Positions 1 to 6,290 of a stretch of 37,884 bases of DNA are shown piece after piece. How positions within the stretch are numbered: position 1 is the first letter of the stretch; each line of letters begins with the position of its first letter. The notes under the pieces are model-generated. The model had not been told where the DNA came from and ran no database searches. It saw nothing but the letters and a program-made list of their open reading frames with translations. Origin of the DNA: an uncultured Lachnospiraceae bacterium (GTDB taxonomy: Bacteria; Bacillota; Clostridia; Lachnospirales; Lachnospiraceae); assembly GCA_902797025.1 (NCBI GenBank), contig CADBRN010000097.1, positions 1 through 37,884 of the forward strand, given 5' to 3'. The position numbers were made by a program, and so were the translations under genes.

Positions 1-2
1 TA

Positions 3-71
3 TTGTATGAAAGAGTAAACGCAACCTGTGCAAGACTAACGTCTACCTCTGGTATTAATGGTGGAATTTAA
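3..71 (+). CDS. Possible 3' end of an upstream gene (partial)
   Basis: A reading frame is open from base 3 and stops at TAA 69-71, giving about 22 residues that end in [10 protein letters not shown]. It lies directly before the rplU promoter. In many clostridia a ribonuclease E/G family gene sits upstream of rplU, so this could be its C-terminus. The fragment is too short for me to recognise, so that identity is only a guess from gene order. It could also be chance. Confidence 0.35.
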   Translation: MYERVNATCARLTSTSGINGGI

Positions 72-111
72 AATTTCATTTTTGGGGCCGGATAAAAATA
101 GCCCGGTTTTA

Positions 112-141
112 TTGACAGACCGCATATCTATATGGTATATT
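112..141 (+). promoter_or_regulatory. Sigma-A promoter of rplU-prp-rpmA
   Basis: A perfect -35 TTGACA (112-117) is followed by an 18-nt spacer and TATATT (136-141). A TG one base before the -10 makes it an extended -10 site. Transcription would begin near 148 and give a leader of about 87 nt before rplU. Confidence 0.8.
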
Positions 142-147
142 ACAACA

Positions 148-234
148 GTATGCCGCACAGAGAGGTTCTGGAAGTTCTGCCCATTTATTCGGGCAGGCAC
201 CATATCTGGCGAGATTTATTTTAGGAGGTGCCAT
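148..234 (+). promoter_or_regulatory. L21-type ribosomal protein leader
   Basis: This is the structured untranslated leader between the predicted start of transcription and rplU. Two adjacent helices are visible. CTGCCC (177-182) pairs with GGGCAG (191-196). GGCACC (196-201) pairs with GGTGCC (227-232), which includes the end of the AGGAGG ribosome binding site (223-228). Firmicutes rplU leaders are known autoregulatory elements (the L21 leader family). The position and structure fit, but I could not run a covariance search. Hiding the ribosome binding site is my inference. Confidence 0.6.
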
Positions 235-543
235 ATGTACGCAATTATTGCTACCGGAGGCAAACAGTACAAAGTATCCGAGGGAGATGTGATCCGCGTG
301 GAGAAACTCGGCAAGGATGCAGATGAAACTGTAACGTTTGACCAGGTACTTGCAGTAAGAGATGACGATACGCTGAAAGTCGGCAAGGATGTCGAGAACG
401 CCAGTGTAACCGCTACCGTTACAGCAAACGGCAAGGGCAAAAAAGTCGTCGTTTACAAGTACAAGAGAAAGACCGGCTATCATAAGAAAAACGGTCACAG
501 ACAGCAGTACACAGAAGTCAAGATCGACAAAATCAATGCATAA
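235..543 (+). CDS. rplU: Large ribosomal subunit protein bL21
   Basis: bL21 is a 50S subunit protein that binds 23S rRNA. The product is 102 residues, the usual family length, beginning [18 protein letters not shown] and carrying the basic C-terminal segment with [14 protein letters not shown] typical of bL21. The start at 235 is set by AGGAGG (223-228) six bases upstream; the longer open frame beginning at 58 runs through the promoter and leader and is not real coding. It opens the rplU-prp-rpmA transcription unit, with prp following after five bases. The leader in front probably controls translation. Confidence 0.97.
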   Translation: MYAIIATGGKQYKVSEGDVIRVEKLGKDADETVTFDQVLAVRDDDTLKVGKDVENASVTATVTANGKGKKVVVYKYKRKTGYHKKNGHRQQYTEVKIDKINA

Positions 544-548
544 ATAAT

Positions 549-881
549 ATGACGACAGTTACAATCTTTCAGAACAGAGACGGAGCATTCCGCGGATTTT
601 CCTGTGATGGTCATTCCGGCTACGCGGACGCGGGAGAAGATATTGTCTGTGCCTCCGTATCAGCCCTCGTGATTACAACGATCAATGCGATCGCGAAGTT
701 CACGGGAGAGGGTTATTCCGATGCGGATGAGGATCAGGCTGTGATTCGTTTTTGTCTCGACAAAGATTGTTCCCATGATACGGAGCTTCTGATCCGGGCG
801 ATGATTCTCGGACTGGAAGAGATCGCAGAGTCGTACGAGTCATATTTGCAGATTTTATTCGAGGAGGTGCAACCATCATGA
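549..881 (+). CDS. prp: Ribosomal-processing cysteine protease Prp
   Basis: Prp removes the N-terminal extension of ribosomal protein bL27 in Firmicutes and relatives, a step needed for ribosome function. The 110-residue product has the conserved block [20 protein letters not shown] (about 21-40), which contains the catalytic His and Cys. It lies between rplU and rpmA, the standard place for this family. No good ribosome binding site precedes the ATG, which is only five bases after the rplU stop, so translation is probably coupled. Its stop overlaps the rpmA start (ATGA, 878-881). The neighbouring L27 carries the matching cleavage motif, which supports the assignment. Confidence 0.95.
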   Translation: MTTVTIFQNRDGAFRGFSCDGHSGYADAGEDIVCASVSALVITTINAIAKFTGEGYSDADEDQAVIRFCLDKDCSHDTELLIRAMILGLEEIAESYESYLQILFEEVQPS

Positions 882-1171
882 TCAGAATGAACATCCAGTT
901 CTTCGCTCATAAAAAAGGTGTCGGTTCCACAAAGAACGGCCGTGACTCCGAGTCCAAGCGCCTCGGAGCGAAGAGAGCGGACGGACAGTTTGTAAAAGCC
1001 GGCAACATTCTTTACAGACAGCGCGGCACCCACATCCATCCGGGTGAAAATGTCGGAAAAGGCAAGGATGATACGCTGTACGCTACGGCAGACGGTATCG
1101 TCCGTTTCCAGAGAGTCGGAAGAGACAAAAAGAAAGTTTCCGTGCTTCCGGTCGCTGAAGCTGCCGAATAA
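878..1171 (+). CDS. rpmA: Large ribosomal subunit protein bL27 with Prp-cleaved extension
   Basis: bL27 sits near the peptidyl transferase centre, and its mature N-terminus reaches the tRNA acceptor end. The 97-residue product starts [18 protein letters not shown]. Residues up to QFFA are the Firmicutes-type extension that Prp removes, leaving mature HKKGVGST. The ATG at 878 is preferred over 887 because GGAGG (863-867) is 10 bases upstream of it. It overlaps the prp stop by four bases. A strong terminator follows at 1181-1211. Confidence 0.97.
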   Translation: MIRMNIQFFAHKKGVGSTKNGRDSESKRLGAKRADGQFVKAGNILYRQRGTHIHPGENVGKGKDDTLYATADGIVRFQRVGRDKKKVSVLPVAEAAE

Positions 1172-1180
1172 GTTCATCGA

Positions 1181-1211
1181 AGCTGTCGCAGAAATCTGCG
1201 GCAGCTTTTTT
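1181..1211 (+). terminator. Intrinsic terminator after rpmA
   Basis: AGCTGTCGCA (1181-1190) pairs with TGCGGCAGCT (1197-1206) across a six-base loop with one G-U pair, followed by a run of T to 1211. It ends the ribosomal protein unit 10 bases after the rpmA stop, and obg begins only 30 bases further on. Confidence 0.85.
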
Positions 1212-1241
1212 CAAAGATCCTTTTAATACGGAGAAAAAATC

Positions 1242-2552
1242 ATGTTCGCAGACAGAGCTAAAATAACAGTGTGTTCCGGAAAAGGCGGCGACGGTCACGT
1301 CAGTTTCCGCCGCGAAAAATATGTCGCTGCCGGCGGACCCGACGGAGGAGACGGCGGCCGCGGCGGTGATATTATCTTTGAAGTCGATCCCGGAATGAGC
1401 ACACTGGCAGAATACCGGCACCGCAGAAAGTTTTCCGCAGGAAACGGCCAGGAAGGGGAAAAAAGGCGGCGCCACGGAAGCGACGGCGAAGATCTGATCC
1501 TGAAGGTCCCGGAAGGGACGGTGATCTATGATGACCAGAGTGGAAAGGTGATCGCGGATCTGTCCGGTGAGAACCGCCATGTCATCCTTCTGAAGGGCGG
1601 CCGCGGCGGCCGCGGCAATATGAATTTTGCCACTGCTACGATGCAGGTTCCGCAGTTCGCACAGCCGGGAGGACCGGCGCGGGAACTTACCATCCGCCTT
1701 GAACTGAAGCTGATCGCGGACGCCGGACTCATCGGTTTTCCGAACGTCGGAAAATCAACACTGCTTTCAAGGATTTCGAACGCCGAGCCGAAAATCGCAG
1801 ATTACCATTTCACGACGCTTCAGCCGAATCTCGGCGTCGTCGATCTGGACGGCGGGGGATTTGTTGCCGCAGACATCCCGGGGCTGATCGAAGGCGCTTC
1901 CGAGGGAGCCGGTCTCGGTATCGAGTTCCTCCGCCACATCGAGCGTACGCGTCTCTTCATCCATGTGGTAGACGCATCCGGAAGCGAGGGCCGCGATCCG
2001 ATCGATGATGTACGGAAAATCAACTCCGAACTGGCAAACTACAGTGAGGAGCTGATCAGACGGCCACAGGTCATCGCGGCGAACAAGACCGATCTGATCT
2101 ATCAGGAATATTACGATGAAACCGGTGAGGAAAGCCCCGTTGACCGCCTGAAAAAAGAATTTGAGCCACAGGGAATTCCTGTATTTCCGATTTCCGGCGC
2201 AACCGGAGCCGGCATCCGTGAACTTCTCTATTATGTGAAACAGAAGCTCTCGGAAATTCCGAAGGATACGATGCACTTTCAGCCGGAAATTGACGTCGAT
2301 GAAATCCTTCCCCCGGTTATGAATCTTCCATACACCATTGTCCGTTCCGAAGAGGAAGCAGATACCTTCATCGTCGAAGGCCCGAAGATCGAAAAGATGC
2401 TGGGTTATACAAATCTTGATTCGGAGAGAGGCTTTGCCTTCTTCCAGAAATTTCTTTCCGAGAGCGGAATCCTGAGGGATCTGGAAGAAGCCGGTGTAAA
2501 AGACGGCGATACCATCCGGATGTACGGACATACGTTTGAATATTATAAATAA
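1242..2552 (+). CDS. obg: GTPase Obg (CgtA)
   Basis: Obg is an essential GTPase that binds the 50S subunit and links ribosome assembly to stress and ppGpp signalling. The 436-residue product has all three Obg domains: the glycine-rich Obg fold (1-157, with GGPDGGDGGRGG near 31-42), the G domain (P-loop GFPNVGKST 165-173, DIPG 211-214, NKTD 281-284, SGATG 318-322) and the C-terminal OCT domain (about 350-436). GGAGA (1230-1234) precedes the ATG. No separate promoter is visible in the 30 bases after the rpmA terminator, so it may depend on read-through. It heads the obg-yhbY-nadD-yqeK-rsfS group. Confidence 0.97.
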   Translation: MFADRAKITVCSGKGGDGHVSFRREKYVAAGGPDGGDGGRGGDIIFEVDPGMSTLAEYRHRRKFSAGNGQEGEKRRRHGSDGEDLILKVPEGTVIYDDQSGKVIADLSGENRHVILLKGGRGGRGNMNFATATMQVPQFAQPGGPARELTIRLELKLIADAGLIGFPNVGKSTLLSRISNAEPKIADYHFTTLQPNLGVVDLDGGGFVAADIPGLIEGASEGAGLGIEFLRHIERTRLFIHVVDASGSEGRDPIDDVRKINSELANYSEELIRRPQVIAANKTDLIYQEYYDETGEESPVDRLKKEFEPQGIPVFPISGATGAGIRELLYYVKQKLSEIPKDTMHFQPEIDVDEILPPVMNLPYTIVRSEEEADTFIVEGPKIEKMLGYTNLDSERGFAFFQKFLSESGILRDLEEAGVKDGDTIRMYGHTFEYYK

Positions 2553-2604
2553 TGGTGTAAAATAAACTCAGAAATTTTTTCTTTCAAAGAAGGGAGAAAC
2601 AATT

Positions 2605-2904
2605 TTGCTGACAAGTAAACAGCGCGCGTATTTAAAAGGCCTGGCGATGACGATCGATGCGACGATCCAGATCGGACGGACCGGGCTCACTCCGGAAGTG
2701 ACCGCTTCGGTAGAAGAGGCACTTGCTGCCCGTGAACTGGTCAAGGTAAACGTTCAGAAAAATGACCCGGAGGATCTCCGGGAAACCGCCGCGACACTCG
2801 CGGAAAGGACGCGGTCCCAGGTCGTCCAGGTGATCGGAAGAAAGATCGTCCTGTACCGTCAGGGCAAAGAAAACCGGAAAAAAATTACGCTTCCGAAGCA
2901 GTGA
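2605..2904 (+). CDS. yhbY: YhbY family RNA-binding protein (CRM domain)
   Basis: This is a 99-residue single CRM (CRS1/YhbY) domain protein. Members associate with pre-50S particles and are thought to aid ribosome assembly. The family start LTSKQRAYLKGLA, the GRTG loop near residues 24-27 and the segment AARELVKVNV are present. The start is TTG at 2605, supported by GGGAG (2592-2596) eight bases upstream; no ATG is available at this position. It lies between obg and nadD, as in many Firmicutes. Confidence 0.92.
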   Translation: MLTSKQRAYLKGLAMTIDATIQIGRTGLTPEVTASVEEALAARELVKVNVQKNDPEDLRETAATLAERTRSQVVQVIGRKIVLYRQGKENRKKITLPKQ

Positions 2905-2924
2905 CAGACAGGGACGGATGTGTC

Positions 2925-3593
2925 ATGAAAAAGCGAAACAAGGTCGGAATCATGGGGGGAACATTTGATCCGATTCACATCGGACATCTGATTCTGGGGG
3001 AAGCTGCATACCGGCAGTTCCACCTGGACCGGATCGAATTTATGCCCGCGGGAAATCCCCCGCATAAGCTTCACCGCGAGGGCCGCGCTTCGGATGAAGA
3101 GCGCACCGGTATGGTTCTCCGGGCGATCCGTTCAAACCCGCATTTTACACTTTCCAGGCGTGAGATGAACGCCGACGGGTACAGTTATACCTACAGGACG
3201 CTCGAAAAACTCCGTGCGGAATATCCCGACACCGATTACTACTTCATCATCGGAGCGGACAGTCTGTTTGATTTCGATACGTGGCGTGAACCACAGCGAA
3301 TCGTCGATGCCTGTACGCTTGTTGTGGCGACACGCAATCAGATCGCACCGGAGGATTTTGACCGTGAGATCCGCAGGAAGCGCGCCCGCTACGGCGGAAC
3401 ATTTTTGAAACTTGACACTCCAAATCTTGATATCGCGTCACACGTCCTCCGGACGATGATCCGGCGGGGTGAATCTGTCCGTTATTATATACCGGATTGC
3501 GTGATCGATTATATCAATGAACATGGCATTTACAGAAACGTCCCGGAGGAAGGACCGGACGGGGATCCGTTATTGAGCGGGGAGAAGATATGA
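2925..3593 (+). CDS. nadD: Nicotinate-nucleotide adenylyltransferase NadD
   Basis: NadD joins ATP and nicotinate mononucleotide to form deamido-NAD in NAD synthesis. The 222-residue product has the nucleotidyltransferase motif GGTFDPIHIGH (11-21) and the FIIGADSL and W-REP segments typical of NadD. The C-terminal motif, usually close to SSTxIR, reads ASHVLR (171-176) here, so the usual Thr is His; the following GESVRYYIPDCVIDYI is normal. I chose ATG 2925, with AGGGA (2910-2914) upstream, over GTG 2901, which overlaps the yhbY stop but has no ribosome binding site. It overlaps yqeK by four bases (ATGA). Confidence 0.93.
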   Translation: MKKRNKVGIMGGTFDPIHIGHLILGEAAYRQFHLDRIEFMPAGNPPHKLHREGRASDEERTGMVLRAIRSNPHFTLSRREMNADGYSYTYRTLEKLRAEYPDTDYYFIIGADSLFDFDTWREPQRIVDACTLVVATRNQIAPEDFDREIRRKRARYGGTFLKLDTPNLDIASHVLRTMIRRGESVRYYIPDCVIDYINEHGIYRNVPEEGPDGDPLLSGEKI

Positions 3594-4204
3594 AGACAAA
3601 GTCAGAATGGGAAGATCTTGAACAGAAGCTGCAGAATGCTCTGACGCAGAACCGCTACCGGCACACGCTCGGTGTATCGTACACCGCGTGTGCGCTGGCG
3701 ATGCGCTACGGGGAAGACCTCAATTCCGCACGCCGGGCGGGTCTTCTGCACGACTGCGCCAAGTGTATGTCAAACGCAGAGATGCGTCAGCTGGCAAAGA
3801 AAAAAAAGATTGAAGTCTCCGCGTTTGAGCTTGAGCATCCCGCACTGCTTCACTCAAAAATCGGCGTCTATGTCGCGGGCAGCACGTACGGTATCACAGA
3901 TCCCCGGATCCTTGAAGCGATCCGCTGGCACACGACCGGCAGACCGGGGATGACTCTTCTCGAAAGCATCCTCTTCACCGCCGACTATATCGAGCCGAAC
4001 CGCGATAAAGCGCCCCGCCTTCCGGAACTGCGCCGCCTGGCATTTACCGATCTCGATCGGTGTGTCTATGAAATTCTGCACGACACAGTCGACTATCTTT
4101 CCGACAACCCGAAATCAATGGATCCGATGACGCTTAAAGCGCTTGAATTTTACAGAAACCGGATCGTTGAAGCTGACCGTCAGGACGGATGTTCTGCCCG
4201 ATGA
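3590..4204 (+). CDS. yqeK: HD-domain nucleotide hydrolase YqeK (symmetrical Ap4A hydrolase)
   Basis: YqeK proteins are HD-domain enzymes that split diadenosine tetraphosphate symmetrically into two ADP. The 204-residue product has metal-binding residues spaced as in the family: His25, LLHDCAK (52-58, with the HD pair), EHPALLHS (82-89), WHTTGRPGM (113-121) and LFTADYIEPNR (128-138). Its ATG overlaps the nadD stop, and GGGGAG lies just upstream. The nadD-yqeK-rsfS order is conserved in Firmicutes. Confidence 0.92.
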   Translation: MKTKSEWEDLEQKLQNALTQNRYRHTLGVSYTACALAMRYGEDLNSARRAGLLHDCAKCMSNAEMRQLAKKKKIEVSAFELEHPALLHSKIGVYVAGSTYGITDPRILEAIRWHTTGRPGMTLLESILFTADYIEPNRDKAPRLPELRRLAFTDLDRCVYEILHDTVDYLSDNPKSMDPMTLKALEFYRNRIVEADRQDGCSAR

Positions 4205-4242
4205 CCCTGCAACAACCATTTTCAAAAAGGAGTATGGAAAAG

Positions 4243-4593
4243 ATGACAGAGATGAGAAAAACGGCGGATCTGGCGATCCGGGCGCTTGAGGAGAAGAAGG
4301 CAGAGAACATCAGCCTCCTTGATATATCTGCAATTTCTTCGCTGGCAGATTATTTTATCATCGCAAGCGGATCCAACCGCAATCAGCTTCAGGCGATGTG
4401 CGAAAATGTCGGGGAAGTTATGGGAAAAGTCGGGTATACGGCGCGGCAGATCGAAGGGTTCCGTACGGCAAACTGGATCCTCATGGACTACGGCGATCTC
4501 GTAATTCACCTGTTCGATACAGAAAACCGCGAATTTTACGGACTGGACCGTATCTGGAGCGATGCGGTGAAACTCCCTCTCCGGGAAGAGTGA
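4243..4593 (+). CDS. rsfS: Ribosomal silencing factor RsfS
   Basis: RsfS binds uL14 on the 50S subunit and blocks joining with 30S when nutrients are low. The product is 116 residues. It has the family segments DISAISSLADYFIIASGSN near the start and the ending GFRTANWILMDYGDLVIHLFD, then FYGLDRIWSDA. ATG 4243 was chosen because AGGAG (4228-4232) lies 10 bases upstream; ATG 4234 is only one base from it. The longer frame from 4189 overlaps yqeK. It closes the ribosome/NAD gene group, and fchA follows after 26 bases. Confidence 0.94.
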   Translation: MTEMRKTADLAIRALEEKKAENISLLDISAISSLADYFIIASGSNRNQLQAMCENVGEVMGKVGYTARQIEGFRTANWILMDYGDLVIHLFDTENREFYGLDRIWSDAVKLPLREE

Positions 4594-4619
4594 TTCTTAA
4601 AGGAAAGAGGATACGCGCA

Positions 4620-5264
4620 ATGGCAGAAACAGAAAGAAAACTGATCGATTATACCTGCAGGAATTTCACCGGGGCGCTTGCCTCAAAAAAACCGGTTCCG
4701 GGAGGCGGCGGCGCCGCGGCCCTCGCCGGAGCGCTTGCTTCATCCCTCTGCCTGATGGTCGGAAACTTCACGATCGGGAAAAAAAAATATGCACAGTACG
4801 AAGACGATTTGAACCACATCATGGGGCAGGCCGAAAAACTCCGGATACGTCTTCTGGCGCTGATTGATGAAGACGCGGATGCTTTTCAGCCCTTGTCTCA
4901 GGCTTATTCAATCCCAAAAGATGATCCTTCCAGAGAGGATGTGCTGGAAACCGCCACTTTAAACGCCTGCCGCGCTCCTATGGAAATGGTCCGGTGCTGT
5001 TCTGAAGTGATCGATCTGCTGCTGAAGATGCTGGAAAAAGGCAGCGTTCTGCTTATTTCAGACGTCGGCTGCGGTGCATCGATCTGCCATGCCGCTCTGG
5101 AAAGCGCAGCGATGAATGTTTTTATCAACACCTCCTCCCTGCGCGATCGGAAACAGGCAGCCAAACTGGAAGACGACGTGAACCGTATTCTCCGCGACTC
5201 ACTGCAGAAGGCAGATCTCATCGTTGAAACGGTCAGCCGCCGGATCCGCAGAGAAGAGGAGTGA
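4620..5264 (+). CDS. fchA: Methenyltetrahydrofolate cyclohydrolase, FchA family
   Basis: This belongs to the cyclodeaminase/cyclohydrolase family, which opens 5,10-methenyl-THF to 10-formyl-THF or deaminates formimino-THF. The 214-residue product carries the family block KPVPGGGGAAALAGALASSL (24-43) and the later DVGCGASICHAALESAAMNV segment. AAGAGG precedes the ATG, while the longer frame from 4398 runs through rsfS. It stands immediately upstream of folD with no histidine-degradation genes nearby, so the folate cyclohydrolase role is favoured. This fits the neighbouring FolD, which lacks its own cyclohydrolase residues. Confidence 0.9.
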   Translation: MAETERKLIDYTCRNFTGALASKKPVPGGGGAAALAGALASSLCLMVGNFTIGKKKYAQYEDDLNHIMGQAEKLRIRLLALIDEDADAFQPLSQAYSIPKDDPSREDVLETATLNACRAPMEMVRCCSEVIDLLLKMLEKGSVLLISDVGCGASICHAALESAAMNVFINTSSLRDRKQAAKLEDDVNRILRDSLQKADLIVETVSRRIRREEE

Positions 5265-5322
5265 CCTTCAGAAACTGAATTTCCAACGGAATTTTTTCAA
5301 AATAGAAATGAGGAATGTCACG

Positions 5323-6189
5323 ATGGCGAAACTTTTAAAGGGCGCGCCTGTTGCAAATGCGATCACTGACGATCTGAAACGACGCAGCGATGAACTGATT
5401 CACAGAAGCATTGCGCCCCGTCTGGCAATTCTGCGGGTCGGAAACCGCGAAGATGATCTGTCTTATGAGCGTGGAGCGATGAAGCGCTGTGAAAAAGCCG
5501 GAATCGCAGTTACAAAATTTATCCTGCCGGAAGAATGCAGCGGTGCGCAGCTTTCTGACACAATTCAGACAATCAATCAGGATCCCTCGATACACGGGTG
5601 TCTGATGTTCCGGCCTCTTCCGGACCGGGAACTTGAAGAACGGGCCTGCATGATGCTCGATCCCGCGAAGGATGTGGACTGTATGACAAGCCGCTCCCTG
5701 GCCACCGTATTTTCCGGAAAAGGGCCGGGATTCGCACCCTGCACGGCCCAGGCCTGCATGGAACTTCTCGACTATTACGGAATCGATCTGACCGGGCGGA
5801 ATGTCGCAGTGATCGGACGAAGTCTCGTGATCGGAAAACCCGTTTCGATGATGCTTCAGGCACGTAACGCAACGGTGACGATGTGCCACACAAGGACGGC
5901 CGGACTGGCTTCTGTCTGCCGGAACGCGGAAATCCTTGTCGCAGCTGCCGGGAAGGCCGGACTCGTAACTTCTGAGTTCGTCCGCAAAGAACAGATTGTC
6001 ATCGATGTCGGAATCAATGTCAACGAAGAGGGAAAATTATGCGGAGATGTCGACTTTGACGAAGTCGAACCGATCGTATCCGCGATCACCCCCGTACCGG
6101 CGGGTGTCGGATCCGTTACGACAGCGGTCCTTGCAAAGCACGTCATCGAAGCCGCAGAACGGGTGTTTCACAGAAGAGCGTTCCAATAA
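5323..6189 (+). CDS. folD: Methylenetetrahydrofolate dehydrogenase FolD, probably dehydrogenase only
   Basis: FolD oxidises 5,10-methylene-THF to methenyl-THF with NAD(P), and in most bacteria also hydrolyses the product to 10-formyl-THF. The 288-residue protein has the Rossmann motif VIGRSLVIGKPVSMML and the ending ITPVPAGVGSVT. Aligned from memory without gaps to E. coli FolD, Tyr48 matches Tyr50, but Ala52 replaces catalytic Lys54 and Phe96 replaces Gln98. Asp119 (Asp121) is kept, and Cys120 replaces Gly122. The lost residues are those tied to cyclohydrolase activity. ATG 5323 follows GAGG (5310-5313); earlier in-frame starts lack support. It is followed by a terminator. Confidence 0.94.
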   Translation: MAKLLKGAPVANAITDDLKRRSDELIHRSIAPRLAILRVGNREDDLSYERGAMKRCEKAGIAVTKFILPEECSGAQLSDTIQTINQDPSIHGCLMFRPLPDRELEERACMMLDPAKDVDCMTSRSLATVFSGKGPGFAPCTAQACMELLDYYGIDLTGRNVAVIGRSLVIGKPVSMMLQARNATVTMCHTRTAGLASVCRNAEILVAAAGKAGLVTSEFVRKEQIVIDVGINVNEEGKLCGDVDFDEVEPIVSAITPVPAGVGSVTTAVLAKHVIEAAERVFHRRAFQ

Positions 6190-6235
6190 GTGAAACCAGG
6201 TAAGTCAGGCGAAAGAGTAAGATCCGCCTTGACGA

Positions 6236-6289
6236 AGCAGCCGATCATTTCCTGCCGCATACAGGATTGACCGGCTGCTGTTTTGTTTT
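6236..6289 (+). terminator. Intrinsic terminator after folD
   Basis: AGCAGCCG (6236-6243) pairs with CGGCTGCT (6272-6279). The stem extends inward with TCA/TGA after one mismatch and contains a small CCTG/CAGG inner helix. The T-rich tail TTTTGTTTTCT follows on the plus strand. The minus strand lacks a T run after the stem, so it mainly serves folD and not the converging metH. Confidence 0.75.
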
Positions 6290-6290
6290 C

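Noticed and set aside
58-234. Possible N-terminal extension of rplU
   Set aside because: The open frame covers the promoter and structured leader; AGGAGG and the standard L21 start place the gene at 235.
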